DNA of 64,000 nucleotides, taken from positions 7,311,807-7,375,806 of the forward strand of contig CM032660.1 of assembly GCA_019095985.1 (NCBI GenBank), in the 5' to 3' direction. The DNA is from Streblospio benedicti. Its lineage: Eukaryota > Annelida > Polychaeta > Spionida > Spionidae. The position numbers were made by a program, and so were the translations under genes. Shown here piece by piece: positions 1 through 11,880 of this stretch. The notes under the pieces are model-generated. The model was given only the letters and a program-made list of their open reading frames with translations. It was not told where the DNA came from and made no database searches. Each line of letters opens with the position of its first letter. The first letter of the stretch is position 1.

Positions 1-3000
1 AAACCGAATAAGCACATGCATAGTATAATAGTATATACAAATAGTATATTTCAACTCCACTTACTGTAATTTAGACAGCCCAATTCATCAGAAAGATCGT
101 GACAGTCGGGATAGCTATCGCATCGAGCTTCTTCATAGATGCAACCTCCATATCGCACTGCCATTAATTAGGGCCTACTGGCTATAATATGAAAAAAAAT
201 ATATGATTGTGTACTGGTGAGTCAATTATGTTTATGATACATAAGAGTCACAACATTTACGTACACACTTTGAAGACCACTGATTTCCCAAACTTTCATG
301 CCAATCAATGCACAAATGTTGATAATTCACCAACAAAAGGAATGAAAAACCGAATGATGTTTCTCTCCAGAAGGCATATATCTTCAACAAAAATCAGCAT
401 TTGTTAAGGGGGCGGTCTTGACAAACATGGAGGGTGGGGGCTAGGTCTCTTTTTTTAAATAAATAGTTTGTTTTTCTGCATGTGTATCCCAAAGAATAGT
501 TTGTTTTTTATATGTGTCCGAAAAACATTGTTTTTCTTTAAAAACGAATTATTTTCATGTACAATGCTCCAACCCTGCAATCAGCATGTTAAAAACAGTA
601 ACATATGGTGCACTAGATGCACCATCAAATATACTTCTTATCAATTCCTTTATTATGCCAGTGCTCAAAATTGATGATTTCTCCATCTTTATATAAATCT
701 CCGTTGACCCATATTCCAACTTTCATATTTGTTTTTCCCAATAGACATTTATTGTCAATTTTTATAAGCTTGTTGTTCCACATAATTTGACTTAAAGGAT
801 TTTTTTCTAAAGTCCATTATATCTAGAAAATTAAACCATTGTTTAAAACATTCTAAGTACAATTTCAGGACATTGAAATTGTTAGTTACTTCCAAATTAC
901 AATAAGCTAGTAGCGTTTTTGCCCCATGGTTTTAGATAGACGTTCAGTGAAACGAAAGTCAGTCTTACTTGTAAAGGGACTTTGGAAGATCGTGGAATCG
1001 AACTCTCACGATCTCCTGGCTATGATTCAGACGGGTCTTATATGTCATAGTCAGGGTGTGTTAACCGTTACACCAATCTCCCATGACATGACAAGGAATC
1101 ACACTTCAACTTCGCCTATATGCCTCGTATGCTGCGTTGCGCAATCACACTGTCTGACACCTGACGCTATATTTAGCTTCACCAACTGTGCCAGCCTTAA
1201 TCCGACAGGCTTTCCACTGACTTCGGTTTTTGGGCACTTTGTCAATCTATCAGGATGCATTGTGTCCGACCCACTTTCTTGACAGACTCTCCCAACTCCC
1301 TACTCCTTGACAACATCCCGAGCCTGATCCTATCGAGGCAGAGCTGAGGCAGAGGCAACGCTACCACTCCGCACACGGGGATGGACAGGAACCTACTGCA
1401 TGGACGGCAGATCCTCATCTTGTCCAGGTACGATCTGAAGCCTCATGCAGTGGCATCAATGGTTCACAGGGTTCCCGGAGATAGTGAGATAGGGAGTTCT
1501 ATCTTTTCAAGGGGCGCAATGAACACAATTTACGAACACTATTATCAGATCAGGAATTCTCCCTGTGGATACCATCCCATAGTCAGCTTTTGGTGATCGA
1601 GGGACCTGTAAGAATTTCTCAGATCTAACTTTCCATCATCCGTCAGATTACACTACCCATGTATGCTGCGTTGCGCAATCACACTGTCTGACACCTATAT
1701 ATTTAGCTTCACCAACTGTGCCAGCCTTAATCCGACAGGCTTTCCACTGACTTCGTTTGTTGGGCACTTTGTCAATCTATCAGGATGCATTGTGTCCGAG
1801 CCACTTTCTTGAGTAATATTTTCCACATTGGCTCAGTGTGGTCTATGTATCTCTTTATCCATTATTTTCTGAGCTTTTAGAATATATTTCAGATCTGGTT
1901 CTCAGACCCCTGCTATCATAGTTACTTACCAGAACACTTTTTTTATTTTAGCCCTATTGCCTTGCCATATGAAACTGTATAAAAAGTGCTTCAACACAAT
2001 ATTATCTTCCATTCCAATCATAGAGGATGCAAAAATGAATTTAAATAAACTTTTCCTATTAAAATTTTGCCTATTAAAGAAAGATCCCTCATTTTCCAAA
2101 GGTTTAATGGGTTTTTCCAAATTCAGTATTTTCTTATAATTTCTATTTTGCAATTCTGTTTTATCATATGTGAAGTACACTCCTAATATTCTCATACATG
2201 AAGCCAATTTAAAGTTTGAGGTGGTATAAAACTGGGGTTTTAAACCAAGCCACATAGCTTCACACTTGTTAACGTTAATTTTAGACCTGATGCCTTTTTG
2301 AAAGATATTTAATAATTTTAATCAAAAGTCATCAATTGTTTTTTCATCTTTTAGAAATATTGTCATGTCGTCTACATATTGTACCATTTTAATTTCATGT
2401 TTCATGTTAATACCTTCAATTGCTTTATTCATATGAATGGCTTGTGATAACAATTCTATTACAAAAGAATAAATAGATAATCAGACAGTGGATCGCCTTG
2501 TCTAACCCCTCTCCGAATTTCAAAATACTTAGAGCATGAGCCATTATTTATTACAGCTCTTTCTATTTGAGCATTGAACAATTAGACCCACTACCATAAG
2601 CCATTTCCAAAGTGAAAATAGTTAAGTACTCTATCTAGATAATCCCATGATATGGAGTCAAACGCCTTTTCAAAATCTAAGGATATAGAGCACTGCACAG
2701 TTCGTGCATTTTAATGTTTAAACAATCGTAACACAACTAGTAATGAACCAACAATAGTGTTTGATGTGTCAAAATATAGCTACTCACTTGTATTGTCGCA
2801 TGATAAACACAATTATTATGATTAATGAAAATTATATGATCCATGGTGCAATTTGTTGCATGCACCCAGTTCGTGCGTGGCGATAATCGGGGATTTGAAC
2901 ATGTTTATTTACATTAGATCTTAGTAGAAATTTTTATTTTTTCACTTTGGCACCGGGAGAGCAATAATGTTTAAAGTAGTATATTGTGTGCTAATTGTTT

Positions 3001-6000
3001 GGAGCCTAACAATTTCATTTAGATAACACACTAACTGGGTGTGCACACACGAACTGGTGTGCAGTGCTCTACTGTTCAATGTACAAGAGGATCACACATT
3101 TGCCACAATTTTTACCTATAAAAAACATAAACATATTTATCATTTAAAATTACACACTATCAATTCTAACACATAGTTTTTAATAATATGTATGGAAATG
3201 ATAACCGATTTTGCCCTACTTGTGTGCTTCCATGGCCGGGTGGATAGGGAGTTGGACTTGTGACCAGACAGGTCGTGGGTTGGGTTCTGTTCCGGGTCTG
3301 ATGGTGGGTGCTGAGCAAGCCTACCTCTAACAGGTTGCACACTGGTCTGTGGTACCGACATGTTATATAAGTACAGGACAGGCGTGTGAAAGCTACTGTC
3401 AGTGATTAAATGTAAGCGATGTGCTGTATGCTCCCTGGGTGTTGAGAAGAATATAGTGTGACAAGGATGCCAATGACTTGGTGTAAATATGTAAAGTCGC
3501 TAGAGCATGATAACAGTGATTTGAGACTATAATAACCACATTTACATTCACATTTACTTTATAAATGCATTAAGCACTCAGTACAGTACTATACCATTTT
3601 GTGAGTATGTCAGACAAACGTTTTTCCTTAAACCCATACAAACGTCAATACTCATACACAGTCTGTATCCTAATCACAGTAGTTCATTTGAAATGACTGC
3701 ACTTTTCCAAAGAGTACAAAAAAATGCTGCAACTGTCTTAGTCAATGCCTATTCATATAAAAGTTGAAAAGTAACGAAAGTTTATTTACATATTTTGTAA
3801 ATACAAATATCATAGTACCATTCAATCAATTTCGTCCCCACTTACTGTGATTGAGACAGTCCATCTCATCAGAATCGTCATAACAGTCCAACCAACCATC
3901 ACATAACCAGTCGACGTCGATGCACCCCCCATATGCACATTGCCACTCATCGATACCACAGGCTTAAAGTCATAGACAGTTTAACATTTACCATTATTGG
4001 AATGTTCGTTCACTCCCTGATCAATGAGTATTAAGTTGAAAAGGTACGAAAGTTTATTTACATATTTGCAAATACGGTTGTCATAGTACCATTGCAATCT
4101 ATTAGTCCCCACTTACTGTGATTGAGACAGTCCATCTCATCAGAATCATCATAACAGTCCGGCCAACCATCACATAACCAGTCGACGTCGATGCACTCCC
4201 CATCTGCACATTGCCACTCATCGATACCACAAGTGGTATTGGGAGTAGTCACACCTATATGACTCAAACATTTACGTTTGGTGTATGCTATACACACAAT
4301 CACCTGCAGTATTTGTGTGAAGGGCAAATAAAGTGTGGATCATGCTGATAAAAGATCATCGAAATGTCTATTTAGGTGAAGGTACATAGGAATAACTAAT
4401 CCGTTTTTTCCTTTTCATATATGTTAGGGCCCGGTAATTTACAATTTGCTGGGGGGGGGGGAGTGGGGGGAGTAGGGGTAGGCAGATATGGGGGGTCATA
4501 CTTTCAAAATTGAAGTCATAGATGGGGAAAATACTTTCTAATTGAAGACCATTGGGGGCCACACTTTTGGTCTTGAGGGAAAAAGAAAGAAGAAGCGCAA
4601 GCATACTCGCAAACTTGTAAAATAAATGATAATGCTACAACAGGGGCATAGCTACCCATGAGCCATGGGTGGCAACTGCCTCCCCTCCAATGTATTGGAG
4701 GGATTGTTCATCAAACCCTGAATGAAACTGAGCTATGTGGTTTTAAGATCATTTTTCTGTTTGAAATAGCCTCAGACGCTATGAAAAAGGGTCTAAAGGG
4801 AGGATGCTCCATATTTATTAATCCCAGGAAAATTCAATGACTTTTCGAGACTTTATTTTAGATTTAAATTTTTTAAGAAATTATTCTAGATACCTAGTTT
4901 CATTTAATAGGGCCTATGTAAAGATCAAAGATGACAATAGTATGTAAATAATTGAGTTTGATTCTTCTTTTGTACACATATACAGAAATAGAAAATTTAC
5001 CTTATATTATGTTGTGTGTGGGTCTCGCTCAAAGCCTGCAGTAATTAAACTTTGGAAGATATGAAGGTGCCAAATGTACCAGAATTCTATCTCTAGTCAA
5101 ATAGCATTTAAATTGCCAGTTTAACCAAAATGCAGTGACTTTTTACTAAATTTTATTTTTTCGATGACTCTTTTTTACTAAATTCAATGACTTCCAGGAT
5201 CTTGAAAAAATATGAATTTCAATGACTTTCACTTGAACGGATTGGGGAGGAGTCATACTTTTCATTTCTCAACTACTTGGGGAGTCGGACTTTCATTTTG
5301 TAATATAATATTGGTGGGTCAGACTTCCCTTCTTGGATCTTTCCAAAATCTGCCTGACCCCCCCCCAACAAATTGTAAATGACCGGACCCTTAGAATGAA
5401 GTATCTTGGTTCATAAAATGTAATAGTTACATTGATTGAATATTTCCTTCCATCTTTTACTGCAAAGACAAAATTGTCAATTTTACATAAAAATAATACA
5501 ATACAATACAAAATTTATATAGCGCTGCTACTTTGCAAATAGGAATTTATTTAATTCCCAATGTCCAAAACATTTAATGTCATAACGCAAAACCATATGT
5601 ATTTTAGTATATTTTAGAAAACATTTTGGACATTGGGAACAATAAACTACTATTAAATAAATATGAGAGGACCTGCTGCAGCACAAATCCTTAACCTAGT
5701 AAACTGCTGATTACCTAAGGTGGGAAGCAATGTTACTAATAATGCAAGAATCAAGCAGACGCCTACTCACCACAGTAGGTGACCTGGAAGGCGTACAGTC
5801 TGTAGGACGGCTTGCCCACGCCCAGCTGGACCACTCCCCCTTCCTCAGGCTTTGAAGCTCCTTTGCCACTGCCATAGCAGTACCGCCTGTGAAGATCTCA
5901 ATTTTAATTAAAATTGTAACATATTATCATGTATAGTTGAGACATATGTCATCAAGTATGTGGTGTGTACTTGCACACTATATCTGTAGTCACATGCTGA

Positions 6001-9000
6001 GGTCATATATGGCGCTCTGGGTGGTGCTCTGAATAATCTGCTCATCCACTTCAGTAAAGACAAATTTCAAATCAAAATATACAAACGTCCGGTAATGTGT
6101 CTAGTAAATAATGTATATCACTGTTGAAGATTGCAAGTAGAGTTTTACTTACGCAATGTCCTCATTCTGGACATCGTATGAGACCACGCCATAGCGGTTC
6201 CAGTAGAAGCCGATGGAATCTCCAGCTTGCACGGGGATACACGCATCCAGATCAATCTGTTAAAGTGTGCAATACTCTGTACGGCATATAGAAAGAAATA
6301 ACAATGAAATGTTAAAAAAAACACGCGAATGGAATATGTTAATGATGGGATGTGCCTAAGAATATGGCTCACCTATTGCCATCGATTTACTCAGTCTCAA
6401 AACATTGCATTTGGGCGATATAACCTCATAAGTCTGAATTTGGGTGACGATGAGACCTGGTACGTCTGAATTTAGGTGACGTTTTCTGGTAAGTATGAAT
6501 TTAAGTGATGTTTACTGGTAGGTCTGAATTTAGGTGAAAATGTTACCTGGTAAGTCTGAATTTAAGTGAAAACGTTACCTGGTAAGTCTGAATTTAGGTG
6601 AAAATTTTACCTGGTAGGTCTGAATTTAGGTGAAAATGTTACCTGGTAAGTCTGAATTTAAGTGAAAATGTTACCTGGTTAGTCTGAATTTAGGTGAAAA
6701 TGTTACCTGGTAAGTCTGAATTTGGGCGACGTTACCTCATAAGTTTGGCTGTTGATGAAGTTGCTTCCCACCAGTTTCAATCGGACCACAGTGAAGGAGC
6801 AGTCATCTCCGTCATCTACTGGCCGGAACACGCCCAGCTGAAACGTGACAAATATATGTTTGTAATACACTAAATGATGGCGTAATGTGGTAATAAGGGA
6901 TGGAAGAGAGGACAATTGTACTTAATGGAGACTATTTTTACGTCAACTTGTCATGTTTGAGTAGGAGACTTCAGTGTTGAAAACTGTTTAAATTAGAACA
7001 AAATTAGGATACAACTTTATAACTTTGGATTGATAAATAATGTATGTAAGTAGCATTAAAAGAAAAACAAAACTATTAATGAAACTATGTGACACAAAAA
7101 TACATAGTGTAATATTGAGTTACCGTTTGCATAAGTTTAGATAATAGAATAAACCAACTAATCATCAAGAATGACCTACCACATCTCTCTTACTGTAAAG
7201 TTCAAGACAACAAAAATAGGGGAATCACCTAATGGACCATAAATTTATAAAATAAACTCTGACCCAGCTTCAGTATAAACCAGGCTGATACTCAAAGTAC
7301 CTTTTGGTAAAGTTGCCACGATATTTTAGTCGTTCATTCGTAGAGCGATTGAGTTGTTAAATTCAATAGATATTTAACAGATTATTTGATTTTTTCTAAG
7401 TTATTAAAATTAAATAGGTAACCCTTTTAATTATGATTGCAATCAATGCAGAAAATATCAATATGCCCAAAGTGTTTCTCAAAAAATTTCACAGGATTGA
7501 TTAAGAATTCTTGTTAATGCTTGAGCGTTGCTGCACACTGGCAATTGATGACAATTAAACCTAAAACTACAATCAACTACAGCTGATGATAATAAACTTC
7601 AGTTGATGAACCATATAATACTACAGTTGATTTGAATTTTGCACAAATAATGTAGGTTACGATAATCTGTTGAATTTAATCCATAATATGGCCACCATTT
7701 TAAAGATGGCCGCCAGTTTCTGAATAAATTACTTTAAAATCAATTCATATAATGACATGATATTTTGCACAAATAATGGATCATATTTTTCACTACCAAC
7801 TCCTGCCCACCTGGAATCTCAAGATAATGACCTTTGAATTTAATCATAATATGGCAATACATGATTCTGAATGCATGATTTTTGCCAAGCTCACCTCTTT
7901 TTTTATGGTTTGAACTCACATAGAGCCGCGTGTCTGCCTGCCACGCCCGGCCGCTGCCTGGGACGCCTCCAGCCACAAACGTGACCCTGCTGATGTTGCC
8001 GTCCTCCCCGAAGGTGCTGTTCACGTCAATCATGACGCCTCGCTGGGGCAAGGTATATTTATTCAGCATTCGTGAACAGTACACAAAGTATGCAAACATC
8101 TTTAGGACCAGTGGAATATCAACATGAATGCAAACAATGAACTTACACTCGGCAAGATTTACTTGTGTTAAAACGTATCGGGATCTCTAAGTGTTATATG
8201 TAATGTTATAGATGTCTGGGTTTTTTTTCTTTTTTTTATTTGCTTCCCTGAATCTATGCCCGATATTGTGTCCTGAAGTGTAAGGACCAATAACAAATAC
8301 GGGCAGATTTCTTGGTTTTAATACCGATGCTGGTGTCAGTGAACATAAGTAACCAGATCACGAACGCACTTTGCAATGATTGTATGTGGTTTTAAATTCA
8401 GTGCGCATTGCCACACACATTTACATTGCATGTTTTGATTTGATTTGACATTATGAATTTCTAATGAATCATTTTTCTTTTTTTTTTTAAATTTTTATTT
8501 GGCCTTCAGTTCAGTGTACAAGTAACAATTACTTATGTATAATGCATAATACAATATATAATACATTATATTGGCTAATATATTTAGAATAAATCATAAT
8601 ACTCATCATATTTATGATTAATATATTTCATTATCAGCATTTTCTCTTTCAGGAATATAATATAATCTAAAAACATATTATTTTTTATCTTCTTTCCGCA
8701 TAAAATATTAACAGTTTACCATACAATATACAAAAATTTAAAAGTGAATTAAAGTTTCATTTTCATAGTTGGATATGCCAAAGAGTACGTTTATAAGATT
8801 AAGTTCAAATATAGTCTCTAGTATGGATTTCATCCATCTGTTTATAGACATCCAGAAATTATTTACATCAGTACAATAGTAGAAATAGTGTTCTAAACTG
8901 TCAGTTATATTACATTTGCCACATAGTGGGTATGATCTTTTTTATAATTATTGATAGGTAATAGTTGCATGGAAAGAATCTATTTAGAATTTTGTATTGA

Positions 9001-11034
9001 AATGATTGAACAAATGATTCGCAACATGTTTCGAATGCATTTTATAGTGGAATTCCCATTCCAAATTCAAATTTAATTTTTGCTCCCCATTTAGATTGTG
9101 CAGTCGGACATGTACTTATATTTGTAATTTCTTCTAGATAGATAGACGTACATGTTTTTTAGAAATATTCACCCTTTATCATTAATTGAAATAGCATAAT
9201 CATCATATTTCATAAAAATTTGCTAGATTCTTTCCAAGCACAGATTTTTCTTCCACATTGATGGAATTGCATGAATTAAGGAATTGTATTCCATTTGGTT
9301 TATAGAGACACTATATATTGTATTTCGAAAGTATTCTTGTCTATTATTTGACCATTTTGATCCACCAAATGGTAAAACCTTGCAATACCCTTATACCAAC
9401 TTGTATATTCCACAGGAGAATTATTAATCAGGATGTGTTTGTTATTCCATATATTAGAATTTATTATATCACTGATGTTATTTGGATATTTTGAAAAAAT
9501 ACTAAACCACCCTTGTAACACTTGTTGGTAGAATAGAGAATTAAACTGAATATATCTAATATCTAATTTGCTTAGAATAATTTCTTTAAACGTTTTACCT
9601 TTTATAATGTACAAAGTTATTTAATAGGTCAAGTTTGGAGAATGTTGGAGATAAAAAATCGTTTGACCCATGTACATTTTAGGCATTTGATCATTGAACC
9701 CTAAAGTGGCATTTTCAGTCCACCTCTTTCTATGGAGTTAATAATAGTACTTTTTTAACTTTTGGAGGTTTACCACTCCACAGATAATTAACAAAGATTT
9801 CATCAACTTGTTTTGTTACCCAATCGGTACAAACAAGTAATTTGCAGGAGTACAAAATTAGTGGCATTGCAAAAGTTTTAATTACTGTGATCTTTCCTTT
9901 TAAACTTAACCTATGTTGCTTCCATATATTTAGCAATGTTTTTATCTTTTCAATTTTTTAAAGTTAAAATTTATTGCATCATCAATATTTGGTCCACACC
10001 AAATTCCGAGGCACTTTATCATGCCTTTAGTCCACTCATCATCATGATAAAATCATGATAAAATGAAAAATTTTAAAAAAAATGTAGCAATAAAAGTGTC
10101 GGAATTAAAATGTCACGATTGCTTATTTCCATATTTGCTGAAAATACTTGATTCTGATTGGCTGAGAGGCGGAGGATATTCTCCTCTATCCTACACTACA
10201 AAGTTTATAGCCTACAATGATGAATGATCATGGGCGTAAAACGTTATTTTACAAGTGGGGGGTGAGATATCAGAAAATATCTCACCTCGAGTGGACTTTA
10301 AGTCCACACTCAATGAGATATTTTCTGATATCTCACCTCCACTCGTATAATAAACTTTAATTAGTTGTAACAAAATTGCATCAAATAAGTGATTGCAATT
10401 GGATTCAATTAGATACATATAAGAGGGCGAAATATACCCTACCCCATTCTCAAATACCAGCAAAAATGAAGTGTTATGAACCTACACACTTTATACCAAC
10501 ACAATGAACACGTTCAAGGATACCATCAAGTGTGTTGCGGAGCTCACCTTGTCCACGTCCCACTTTTCAAACAGAGAGAGTTCTGCACTTCCCGTCAGGT
10601 GCGTGACGTCACACGCACAACCTAGAGGCAGAGAACGATGGACGTGAACAGTGATTTCCAAGAAATTAACATCATAAAATGCACCTTCATTTCAATTGAG
10701 TGATGCTTCCCTGCATTAGATTGCAAGAAAATGAGACAACCGGCTTAATTATTAATTATTTGACAGCAATTATACCCAGAAATATCAATATGTCTAAAGT
10801 GTTCTCAAAATTAAGAATTCTTCTAAATACTTGATTGTTGTTGTCCACTAGGAATCGATCTCAATTAAACCTCAAATTGCAATCAATTACATCTAACAAA
10901 ATTAATAATAAACCACACCTTCAAATCAATTAGTGATCTGTTCTGCTTATGAATATAACCTCACCTGCATCATTCTGTCCCAACACTGCTCCTGCCGCTA
11001 ACAGACCAACCGCAAAGACTCGCAAGACATGCAT
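1..11034 (-). CDS. Secreted modular protein with LDL-receptor class A repeats (left-arm copy, 3' end off window)
   Basis: Exons read on the minus strand: 11034-10965, 10621-10548, 8042-7920, 6837-6736, 6256-6153, 5886-5771, 4254-4117 and 3962-3846, with a degraded one at 157-65. All junctions are GT-AG and the phases agree. Exon 1 encodes a 23-residue signal peptide ([19 protein letters not shown], then QND). Exons 2-6 encode about 160 residues of an extracellular module that I cannot name; landmarks are [36 protein letters not shown] and RYCYGSGKG. Exons 7 and 8 each encode one LDLa repeat, with paired Cys and the acidic calcium-binding end [10 protein letters not shown]. LDLa repeats usually bind ligands in secreted or surface proteins, so a secreted binding protein is inferred. 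The gene continues past position 1. It is the better-preserved partner of the right-arm copy. Confidence 0.8.
65..157 (-). pseudogene. Eroded or shortened third LDLa exon
   Basis: The donor CA|GTAAGT and the second half of an LDLa repeat are clear: [27 protein letters not shown], then LNY. The first half has lost one base against the neighbouring exons and has a stop upstream in frame. An AG at 158-159 (AATGGCAG) would still give an in-phase but shortened exon lacking the first cysteine. It may be a dying exon, or real with a base miscalled. Confidence 0.45.
900..1290 (-). mobile_element. tRNA-derived SINE, family 1
   Basis: It shares a long stretch with the copies at 1655-1815 and 61309-61566, including a B-box-like GAGTTCGATTCC on the minus strand and the downstream CTGACACCTGACGCTATATT block. 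The head matches the tRNA-like copy at 33171-33264. It is inserted in the intron beyond the second LDLa exon. Confidence 0.65.
1290..1650. other. Unassigned stretch between two SINE copies
   Basis: There is a 71-codon open stretch here (1381-1596), but no splice sites, motifs or second copy to support it. GC content is higher than in the surroundings. It may be the inside of a larger element flanked by SINE-like ends. Confidence 0.3.
1655..1815 (-). mobile_element. Partial SINE, family 1
   Basis: It repeats the 3'-side block of the copy at 900-1290, from GTATGCTGCGTTGCGCAATC to CCACTTTCTTGA, with a small internal deletion near CTGACACC. The tRNA-like head is missing. Confidence 0.6.
1900..2700 (-). 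mobile_element. Tx1/L1-like LINE fragment (reverse transcriptase part)
   Basis: On the minus strand the pieces run in family order: [20 protein letters not shown], the catalytic box [15 protein letters not shown], then the downstream [14 protein letters not shown] and [10 protein letters not shown] blocks. These are typical of the L1/Tx1 group. Several frameshifts and stops split it, so it is a dead fragment. It lies in an intron or 3' flank of the left-arm gene. Confidence 0.75.
2700..3170. other. Non-coding stretch, no feature recognised
   Basis: No open frame, repeat or motif that I can support. Similarity to the right arm fades out here, so the outer limit of the inverted duplication lies near 3170. 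Confidence 0.4.
3216..3545 (+). mobile_element. tRNA-derived SINE, family 2
   Basis: It has a tRNA-like head (GGCCGGGTGGATAGGGAG, with the B-box-like GGTTGGGTTCTG some 45 bases on) and a conserved 3' block: ACAAGGATGCCAATGACTTG, then GTGTAAATGTAAAGTCGC-like text. The 3' block recurs at 11635-11880, 19200-19380, 42775-42815 and 50930-51160. The right arm has a family 1 SINE at the same position instead. Confidence 0.65.
3846..3962 (-). repeat. LDLa exon duplicated in tandem with the exon at 4117-4254
   Basis: The segments at about 3770-3965 and 4025-4235 are near-identical direct copies, each holding one LDLa exon and its donor with flanking intron. This exon is 117 bp (39 codons) and phase-symmetric (1-1), so it can be added or lost without shifting the frame. 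It reads [13 protein letters not shown] and ends in [13 protein letters not shown]. Its acceptor is CTTTAAG, weaker than the other acceptors in this gene. The right arm shows only one LDLa exon here, so the extra copy is either new in the left arm or lost from the right. Confidence 0.7.
4427..5390. mobile_element. PIF/Harbinger-like non-autonomous DNA transposon (964 bp)
   Basis: The ends form inverted repeats starting GGGCCCGGTAATTTACAATT and GGGTCCGGTCATTTACAATT, with similarity reaching about 190 bp inward. They are flanked by TTA on both sides (4424-4426 and 5391-5393). The right arm has the matching empty site near 60694-60696, where the two flanks join directly with only one 3-bp target. 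A 3-bp TWA-type target duplication and GGG-starting ends are typical of PIF/Harbinger elements. There is no transposase frame inside. G-runs lie just inside both ends. Confidence 0.75.
6420..6735 (-). repeat. 32-bp tandem repeat made of splice-donor-like units
   Basis: About ten imperfect 32-bp units follow the true exon 4 donor (ACTTATGAG|GTAACG). Each unit reads, on the gene's strand, like ACTTACCAG|GTAACATTT followed by TCACCTAAATTC. At least six units keep a perfect G|GTAAC. The array therefore looks like a copied exon end plus donor. The right arm has fewer, more diverged units (59.23-59.35 and 59.48-59.58 kb). Confidence 0.75.
8472..10035 (-). mobile_element. Tx1/L1-like LINE, 3' part, left-arm-specific insertion
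   Basis: Minus-strand fragments include [20 protein letters not shown] followed by LPLILYS-like text, then at the 3' end a CxxC-x8-H-x4-C cysteine motif ([17 protein letters not shown]) followed by W. This order matches the C-terminal part of L1/Tx1 ORF2. The 3' end is a T-rich run at 8475-8495. The right arm has none of it: the flanks join directly near 52725. It is 5'-truncated and split by several stops, so inactive. Confidence 0.8.
10256..10345. repeat. Long palindrome in intron 2
   Basis: GGTGAGATATCAGAAAATAT faces its inverted copy across a perfect 17-base palindrome, GTGGACTTTAAGTCCAC. The right arm keeps it at about 52430-52515. It sits inside a longer repeat that begins with TTGATTCTGATTGGCTGAGA at about 10148; a related sequence occurs at about 38885. 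It could be the core of a foldback element. Confidence 0.6.
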
Positions 11035-11084
11035 GTTGATGCTGGATCTTCAAGTCTCAATGTCTTAGTGCTGCATCGTAGGGG

Positions 11085-11091
11085 ATATATA
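11085..11091 (-). promoter_or_regulatory. TATA box of the left-arm gene
   Basis: A TATATAT heptamer lies 51 bases upstream of the start ATG at 11034. The same box, followed by the same CCCCTACG and leader, occurs in the inverted right arm, so it predates the duplication. The spacing suits a short 5' leader. Confidence 0.6.
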
Positions 11092-11634
11092 GCATTTGTG
11101 AGATGATGCAACATGCACAGATGCAATTGACAGATTTACAACATTGATATATTGATATATCTACTATTGCAGTAAGTGTGTAATATTTGAAAAACTTTTA
11201 TTCTCAAGATATGTAGTTATACAGAAATTATTAAACATTAATGTTCCATTCTTCATTTTTCGTTGAATATTTGATTGGTTTGACATCCTGCTCATTCAAA
11301 ATAAATTTGTCACTTCTAAACAACAAGGTGCATATTTTTCAATTTTTTTCTCTCATTTGAGTTTGCGCAAAGCATTGATCATCCATTTTTTCTGGGCAAG
11401 AATAGCTCCAATTGCAGTGGTATTCTCCTTGGAGCATGGTTTCAAAGTCATACGAGAGTCACATTGCATGTGCGTGATCAGTTCAATATGCAATGAGTCC
11501 GTTCTTTAGTATACTCCTAGTTTCAAGTTCCTGAACTTAAATGATATTTGTTTAAAAATCTTACATTTTCGAACTCATAGAAAGGTGGGTTTTAAGGAGA
11601 CCTCCGTAGAGCGTTGGTTGGGGAAAAATGGGTC

Positions 11635-11880
11635 AAAACATTTTAACACCAGGTCATTGGCATAATTGTCAATCTTGTTCCTCAAATCCATGGACAGCAT
11701 AAAAACACATCGATATTGAAGTCCGCTCACATTACCATTCACCTCTGACCTGTACCTGCGTTACATGTAGGTACAAAAGCGCAGACTGGCAACAACCAGG
11801 TGAAGGTGAGCTTTCTCAGCAACCACTGCGGAAACACTTCCTTCTAATCACGAGTCCAACTTTATGGCCGACTTTGCCAC
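11635..11880 (-). mobile_element. SINE, family 2, upstream of the left-arm gene
   Basis: The 3' block ACACCAGGTCATTGGCAT and the head complement ATCACGAGTCCAACTTTATG are recognisable. The mirror copy lies at 50930-51160 in the right arm, so this insertion is older than the duplication. Confidence 0.6.
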
